Source: an uncultured Prevotella sp. (GTDB lineage Bacteria; Bacteroidota; Bacteroidia; Bacteroidales; Bacteroidaceae). From it: a DNA stretch of 64,000 bases. The DNA is taken from the NCBI GenBank assembly GCA_900539625.1, contig UQCW01000006.1, forward strand, positions 1-64,000. The letters are read 5' to 3'. The translations under genes were made by a program, and so were the position numbers. This document shows positions 59,551-64,000 of the stretch, piece by piece (the stretch's first letter is position 1; every line of letters starts with the position of its first letter). A model generated the notes under the pieces. The model did no database searches and had not been told where the DNA came from. It saw only the letters and a list, made by a program, of their open reading frames with translations.

Positions 59551-59901
59551 ATGGAACTGCTCACACGAAACAACTTCGAGGGCTGGATGCAGAAGCTGAT
59601 GGAACGGCTCGACCGTCAGGACGAACTGCTGCTGGCGATGAAGGCTGAGGGGAAACAGCCCACTATCACGGAAAGCATCCGCCTTTTCGACAATCAGGAT
59701 TTGTGCATGTTGCTCCAGATAAGCAAACGCACCCTCCAACGCTACCGCAGCGTAGGCGCATTGCCCTACAAGACGCTGGGCAAGAAGACCTATTACAGCG
59801 AGGAGGACGTGCTGACATTCCTTTCCAACCATATCAAGGACTTCAAAAAGGAAGATATAGCCTTCTACAAGGCTCGTATCCATAATTTCTTTCATAAATA
59901 A
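59551..59901 (+). CDS. xis2d: Excision regulator Xis2d-like helix-turn-helix protein
   Basis: A 116-residue protein starting three bases after xis2c stops. It holds an HTH_17 fold near the centre (LCMLLQISKRTLQRYRSVGA, then YKTLGKKTYYSEEDVLTFL) and an N-terminal helix rich in Met and Arg (GWMQKLMERLDRQDELLL). In CTnDOT Xis2d is required with Xis2c for excision by IntDOT. It is followed 20 bp later by orf3. Confidence 0.85.
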   Translation: MELLTRNNFEGWMQKLMERLDRQDELLLAMKAEGKQPTITESIRLFDNQDLCMLLQISKRTLQRYRSVGALPYKTLGKKTYYSEEDVLTFLSNHIKDFKKEDIAFYKARIHNFFHK

Positions 59902-59921
59902 CCCATTAAAACATTTTTCAG

Positions 59922-61493
59922 ATGGCAAAGAAAAAAGACGAAAAGGACGTGCTGGTAGTCCGTGACGAGAAGACAGGCGAGATCAGCGTGGTAGCCGGGC
60001 TGAACGCGGACGGCACACCCAAGCGCACCCCCGCAAAAGCGGAGAACGCGCAGAGTTTCCTGCAATTCGACCGACATGGCGACGTGCTGGACAACTTCTT
60101 CAAGAACTTCTTCCGGCAGTGCAAGGAACCCAGCCGCTTCGGTTTCTACCGCATTGCGGCAGACCAAGCTGAAAATCTCTTAGAGGTGATGAAGCAACTG
60201 CTGAAAGACCCCGAAGCGAACAAGGAGCTGCTCGCCCCTCACAAGGTGGACACCTCCGACTATGAGAAGAAGGTGCAGGAAGAGATGGCAGCACAACAGA
60301 CAGAGAAACAAGAACCTCAAAAACAGGAGAACATGGAACAACGGAAAGAACAGCAACAGGACAAATCCGAACAGATGCAGGGCAAACGTGGCTACCAGCC
60401 CATCGACGAGAGTAAAATCAACTGGCAGGAGCTGGAGGACAGATGGGGCGTAAAGCGGGACAACCTTGAAAAGTCCGGCGACCTTACGAAGATGCTCAAC
60501 TATGGCAAGTCCGACTTGGTAAAGGTCAAACCGACCTTCGGCGGCGAATCATTCGAGCTGGACGCCCGCCTCTCCTTCAAGAAGGACGGTGAGGGAAACA
60601 TCAGCCTCGTGCCGCACTTCATCCGCAAGGAGCAGAAGCTGGATGAGTACAAGGAACACAAATTCTCCGACAATGACCGGAAGAACCTCCGCGAAACGGG
60701 CAATCTCGGTAGGGTCGTGGACATTGTGGACAGGGAAACGGGCGAGATCATCCCCTCCTACATCAGCATCGACCGCAAGACGAATGAAATCACGGACATT
60801 CCGGCAAGCAGGGTGCGCATCCCGGAGCGCATCGGCAAGACGGAAATCACCACGCAGGAGCGGGACATGCTCCGCGCCGGACTGCCCGTACGCGACAAGC
60901 TCATCGAGCGCAACGACGGCAGAAAGTTCGTCACCACCCTGCAAGTGAACGTGGAGCAGCGCGGCGTGGAGTTCGTGCCGGGAACCGGCAAGTCGCCCCG
61001 TACCGCACAGACACAGGAAACCAAAGGCGACACATCGAAAAGTCAGGCGCAGGGCGGGGAAAATGCCGCACAGACCAAGAAGGAGCAACGCCGCAACACG
61101 TGGACGAACGAGGACGGCAGCATCCGCCCCATCAGCAAATGGAGCGGCGTGAGCTTCACCGACCAGCAGAAAGCCGACTATGTGGCGGGTAAAGCCGTGA
61201 AGCTGGAGAACGTGACCGACAAGCAGGGCTTCCATGCCACGATGTATATCAAGTTCAACCCGGAGAAGGGACGCCCGTACCGCTACGACACGAACCCTGA
61301 CAATGCACAGCAGGTTGCTCCGTCCAACGAGAGCCGCACGCAGGTGGCGGTGAACAACGATGGCAAGACCAACGAGGCTACAAAGAATCTGAGAGAGCCG
61401 TTGCAGAAAGGTCAGACCAACCCGAAGGACGCCCGCCAGCAACAGCAGCAGGAGAAGCCGCAGAAGAAAACGGGCAAGGGCATGAAAATGTAA
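59922..61493 (+). CDS. Orf3-like protein, DUF4099/DUF3945 domains
   Basis: A 523-residue soluble protein, third in the excision operon. The N-terminus (to 150) is helical and Gln/Glu-rich. A DUF4099-type segment (INWQELEDRWGVKRDNLEKSG) follows near residue 165. Two DUF3945 repeats come next: one has NLRETGNLGRVVDIVDRETG and the other TNEDGSIRPISKWSGVSFT with an FTDQQK-type turn. The tail is a Gln/Lys-rich low-complexity stretch (about 490 on). The position matches CTnDOT orf3, whose role in excision is weak or unknown. DUF3945 proteins regularly precede the element's topoisomerase III. Confidence 0.85.
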   Translation: MAKKKDEKDVLVVRDEKTGEISVVAGLNADGTPKRTPAKAENAQSFLQFDRHGDVLDNFFKNFFRQCKEPSRFGFYRIAADQAENLLEVMKQLLKDPEANKELLAPHKVDTSDYEKKVQEEMAAQQTEKQEPQKQENMEQRKEQQQDKSEQMQGKRGYQPIDESKINWQELEDRWGVKRDNLEKSGDLTKMLNYGKSDLVKVKPTFGGESFELDARLSFKKDGEGNISLVPHFIRKEQKLDEYKEHKFSDNDRKNLRETGNLGRVVDIVDRETGEIIPSYISIDRKTNEITDIPASRVRIPERIGKTEITTQERDMLRAGLPVRDKLIERNDGRKFVTTLQVNVEQRGVEFVPGTGKSPRTAQTQETKGDTSKSQAQGGENAAQTKKEQRRNTWTNEDGSIRPISKWSGVSFTDQQKADYVAGKAVKLENVTDKQGFHATMYIKFNPEKGRPYRYDTNPDNAQQVAPSNESRTQVAVNNDGKTNEATKNLREPLQKGQTNPKDARQQQQQEKPQKKTGKGMKM

Positions 61494-61553
61494 TCCCGTG
61501 TCCGCCACTGAATCCAAAATAAAATCCAAAGTATCAACAAAAAAGAAGAAGAC

Positions 61554-63641
61554 ATGAAGACAATCATTGCAGAAAAGCCCTCCGTGGCACGTGAAATCGC
61601 CCGCATCGTGGGCGCGACAAAGAGAGAGGAAGGATATTTCGAGGGAGGCGGTTATGCCGTGACATGGGCATTCGGACACCTCGTTCAGCTTGCCATGCCC
61701 GACGGCTACGGCGTGCGCGGATTTGTCCGTGACAACCTCCCGATTATTCCCGACACATTCACGCTCGTCCCCCGTCAGGTCAGGACGGAGAAAGGTTACA
61801 AGCCCGACAGCGGCGTGGTGTCGCAGATAAAAGTCATCAAAAGACTGTTCGACACAAGCGAACATATCATCGTGGCGACCGATGCCGGACGCGAGGGAGA
61901 GCTTATCTTCCGCTACCTCTACCACTATACGGGTTGCACCACTCCTTTCGTGCGCCTGTGGATCAGCTCTCTCACCGACAAAGCTATCCGCGAGGGACTG
62001 CGGAAACTCGAAGACGGCAGCAAATACGACAACCTCTACCTCGCCGCCAAAGCGCGGAGCGAATCCGACTGGCTCGTGGGCATCAACGGCACACAGGCGT
62101 TATCCATCGCCGCCGGACACGGCACGTATTCCGTGGGGCGGGTGCAGACACCAACGTTGGCTATGGTATGTGAACGCTACTGGGAGAACCGCCGCTTTAC
62201 GTCCGAAGCATTCTGGCAGCTCCATATCGCAACGGACGGTTGCGACGGCGAAGTCGTGAAATTCTCATCCTCCGAGAAATGGAAAGAGAAAGAACCGGCG
62301 ATGGAACTATATAATAAGGTAAAGGCGGCAGGTTGCGCCACTGTCACGAAAGCCGAGCGCAAGGAGAAGACGGAGGAAACTCCCTTGCTCTACGACCTGA
62401 CCACGCTCCAGAAAGAAGCCAACGCCAAGCACGGCTTCACGGCGGAACAGACGCTTGAAATCGCGCAGAAACTCTACGAAAAGAAGTTGATAACCTATCC
62501 GAGAACGGGAAGCCGCTACATCCCCGAAGACGTGTTTGCCGAAATTCCCAAACTGCTCGCTTTCATCGGCACACAGCCCGAATGGAAAGACAAGGTGCGG
62601 GCAAAAGCCGCCCCGACACGCCGCAGCGTGGACGACGGCAAGGTGACAGACCACCATGCCCTGCTCGTCACGGGTGAGAAACCGCTCTTCCTCTCCAAAG
62701 AGGACAATACCATCTATCAGATGATTGCCGGGCGCATGGTCGAGGCATTCTCTGAGAAATGCGTCAAGGATGTGACCACTGTCACGGCGGAATGTGCCGG
62801 AGTGGAGTTTACCGTAAAAGGCAGCGTCGTGAAGCAAACCGGATGGCGTGCCGTCTATGGCGAGGAAAAAGAGGAAATTACCATCCCCGGCTGGCAGGAA
62901 GGCGACACGCTGACACCGAAAGGCTCGTCCATTACCGAAGGAAAGACCAAACCCAAGCCGCTGCATACCGAAGCCACCCTGCTCTCGGCAATGGAAACGG
63001 CGGGCAAGGAAATTGAGGACGACGCACTGCGGCAGGCGATGAAGGACTGTGGCATCGGTACTCCCGCCACACGCGCCTCCATCATCGAAACGCTTTTCAA
63101 GCGCGGTTACATGGAACGCTGCAAGAAGTCGCTTGTTCCCACCGAAAAAGGACTTGCCCTCAATTCCGTCGTCAAGACGATGCGCATCGCCGATGTTGCC
63201 ATGACGGGCGAATGGGAAAAGGAGCTGGCGCGTATCGAGCGCGGGGAACTGTCCGACGACACCTTCCGCAAGGAGATAGAGGCGTACACACGTGAGATAA
63301 CCTCCGAACTGATCTCGTGCGACAAGCTCTTCGGCAGCCGTGACTCCGGCTGCGCGTGTCCCAAGTGTGGCACGGGCAGGATGCGGTTCTACGGCAAGGT
63401 GGTACGCTGCGACAACACGGAGTGCGGACTGCCCGTGTTCCGGCTGAAAGCGGGACGCACCCTGTCCGACGATGAAATCAAAGACCTGCTCACCGAAGGG
63501 CATACCAAGCTGCTCAAAGGGTTCAAGAGCAAACAGGGCAAGAGTTTCGATGCTGTTGTCGCCTTTGACGGGGAATATAACACGACTTTTGTGTTCCCGG
63601 AGGCTAAAAAGGACAAGAAATTTTCAGGACGGAAGAAATAG
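61554..63641 (+). CDS. topB: Type IA topoisomerase III (CTnDOT Exc homologue)
   Basis: Element-borne type IA topoisomerase, 695 residues, equivalent to Exc, the excision-operon enzyme of CTnDOT. The Toprim domain opens with TIIAEKPSVAREIAR and has DAGREGELIFRYLY. The nucleophile is the Tyr of LITYPRTGSRYIP (near residue 318). The C-terminus carries one zinc finger (CPKCGTGRMRFYGKVVRCD). It differs from the chromosomal topA at 549, which lacks zinc fingers. It likely resolves topology during excision or transfer; in CTnDOT its catalytic activity is, as I recall, not required for excision. It follows orf3 by 60 bp. Confidence 0.93.
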   Translation: MKTIIAEKPSVAREIARIVGATKREEGYFEGGGYAVTWAFGHLVQLAMPDGYGVRGFVRDNLPIIPDTFTLVPRQVRTEKGYKPDSGVVSQIKVIKRLFDTSEHIIVATDAGREGELIFRYLYHYTGCTTPFVRLWISSLTDKAIREGLRKLEDGSKYDNLYLAAKARSESDWLVGINGTQALSIAAGHGTYSVGRVQTPTLAMVCERYWENRRFTSEAFWQLHIATDGCDGEVVKFSSSEKWKEKEPAMELYNKVKAAGCATVTKAERKEKTEETPLLYDLTTLQKEANAKHGFTAEQTLEIAQKLYEKKLITYPRTGSRYIPEDVFAEIPKLLAFIGTQPEWKDKVRAKAAPTRRSVDDGKVTDHHALLVTGEKPLFLSKEDNTIYQMIAGRMVEAFSEKCVKDVTTVTAECAGVEFTVKGSVVKQTGWRAVYGEEKEEITIPGWQEGDTLTPKGSSITEGKTKPKPLHTEATLLSAMETAGKEIEDDALRQAMKDCGIGTPATRASIIETLFKRGYMERCKKSLVPTEKGLALNSVVKTMRIADVAMTGEWEKELARIERGELSDDTFRKEIEAYTREITSELISCDKLFGSRDSGCACPKCGTGRMRFYGKVVRCDNTECGLPVFRLKAGRTLSDDEIKDLLTEGHTKLLKGFKSKQGKSFDAVVAFDGEYNTTFVFPEAKKDKKFSGRKK

Positions 63642-63644
63642 TAT

Positions 63645-63748
63645 TAACTTTGCCACTTGTTCAGAGTAATGAATTGTTCTTCGATACCGGATTACACTCA
63701 TACTTTGGATTTAGTGGTGGCACTCGGAGGGATACCGAGTGCCTTTTT
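63645..63748 (+). ncRNA. rteR: Candidate small RNA, RteR-like
   Basis: TAACTTTG (63645-63652) is a perfect -7 element directly behind the exc/topB stop. About 90 nt later an intrinsic terminator follows: GGCACTCGG (63719-63727) pairs with CCGAGTGCC (63735-63743), then TTTTT. The position and length fit RteR, the roughly 90-nt RNA immediately downstream of exc in CTnDOT that lowers expression of the transfer operon. The sequence was not compared with RteR. It could instead be an attenuator in front of the DUF1896 gene. Confidence 0.5.
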
Positions 63749-63803
63749 CTTCCTTTTTCCAACCGATTATCCCGTTAATTATCAATCCGCTAAATCCAAA
63801 GTA

Positions 63804-64000
63804 ATGAACAACAAGAAGAAAAACGAGGGTCAGACCGACTTTTCCTATTACGGTCTGTACCTGCTGGACTATCTCCGCACGAACAAGTTTGAACAGGCTG
63901 ACGACACCGCTTTCATACGGGAACGGGCCGACCGTGCCGCCGAAACGTATGAGAGGGCACGGCTTGAAGGCTATCCCGCCGATGGTGCGCAGGAACTGGC
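63804..64000 (+). CDS. DUF1896-family protein (5' part, runs off the window)
   Basis: The first 65 codons of a gene continuing past the window edge. The text TDFSYYGLYLLDYLRTNKFE, then DTAFIRERADRAAETYERAR and GYPADGAQELA, is the characteristic DUF1896 start found in Bacteroides conjugative elements, usually after topoisomerase III and before a very large helicase/methylase gene. Function unknown. The start ATG is preceded by the RteR-like unit and its terminator, so it either has its own promoter (not recognised) or is controlled by attenuation. Confidence 0.8.
   Translation, partial: MNNKKKNEGQTDFSYYGLYLLDYLRTNKFEQADDTAFIRERADRAAETYERARLEGYPADGAQEL

Larger units (their letters stand above)
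56331..64000. mobile_element. CTnDOT-family integrative conjugative element (left part, runs off the window)
   Basis: The region holds an IntDOT-type integrase, small helix-turn-helix proteins, the excision-operon set (xis2c, xis2d, orf3, topoisomerase III) and a DUF1896 gene in an order typical of Bacteroides conjugative transposons. Base composition is visibly more G+C-rich and codon use differs (more CGC, CTG, ACG) from the host genes to the left. No tetQ, erm or rteABC genes lie between int and xis2c. Mobilisation and transfer genes would lie to the right. The left boundary is inferred from the att-like core. Confidence 0.85.

Overview
The window reads as a chromosomal segment of a Bacteroidota bacterium, most likely of the Prevotella group (order Bacteroidales), with the first part of an integrated conjugative element at its right end. 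Three things point there. Many genes have the Bacteroidota promoter signature (TTTG, about 19 bp, TAnnTTTG) in front of them and little Shine-Dalgarno signal. Several families are typical of Bacteroidales: LptC as a lipoprotein, a FeoA-FeoB fusion, DUF4105, a PpiD-like chaperone and an ilvD-ilvB-ilvN-thioesterase-ilvC operon. The last 7.7 kb match the CTnDOT family of Bacteroides integrative conjugative elements. No rRNA, tRNA, CRISPR array or transposase gene was recognised.

Layout. 0.5-5.4 kb: topA, aroK, speA. 5.4-7.0 kb: a palindrome-rich intergenic block, then a tandemly duplicated lipoprotein gene. 7.1-10.3 kb: gpsA and lysS, separated by a long inverted repeat. 10.5-14.4 kb: an iron-type alcohol dehydrogenase with an AraC-type regulator, then a carboxynorspermidine/saccharopine dehydrogenase-like gene. 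14.8-24.4 kb: an acidic hypothetical protein, a DUF4105 membrane protein, an alkaline-phosphatase-fold protein whose catalytic residues look lost, secA, and groES-groEL. 24.6-32.0 kb: EamA transporter, SprT-like metalloprotein, sodium:solute symporter, then mtaB, a GT2 glycosyltransferase and an RsmI-type methyltransferase in one run, and a tiny lipoprotein. 32.6-39.1 kb: the branched-chain amino-acid operon. 39.5-49.6 kb: coaX, an outer-membrane protein and lptC, a PpiD-like foldase, a small beta-barrel protein, and mfd. 49.9-56.3 kb: terC-type membrane protein, feoAB, folD, ffh.

From 56.33 kb to the end lies a CTnDOT-like element. It has an IntDOT-type integrase with the family's catalytic residues at the same positions as I recall for IntDOT, a RhuM-like protein, two small helix-turn-helix genes on the minus strand, then a plus-strand excision operon in the CTnDOT order (xis2c, xis2d, orf3, exc/topoisomerase III). 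After it come a promoter-to-terminator unit of about 90 nt that sits where the CTnDOT small RNA RteR lies, and the start of a DUF1896 gene. The probable left end is a GTAACTTTGC core that is also the -7 promoter element of ffh.

The intergenic DNA is unusually structured. Five gaps carry short tandem repeats with a 20-22 bp period, two of them sharing a unit. A TAAGTAATGG inverted-repeat family dots the ilv/coaX area, and a TTTTGAACACCTACTTA family recurs elsewhere. Strong intrinsic terminators and TAnnTTTG promoters allow most transcription units to be drawn.
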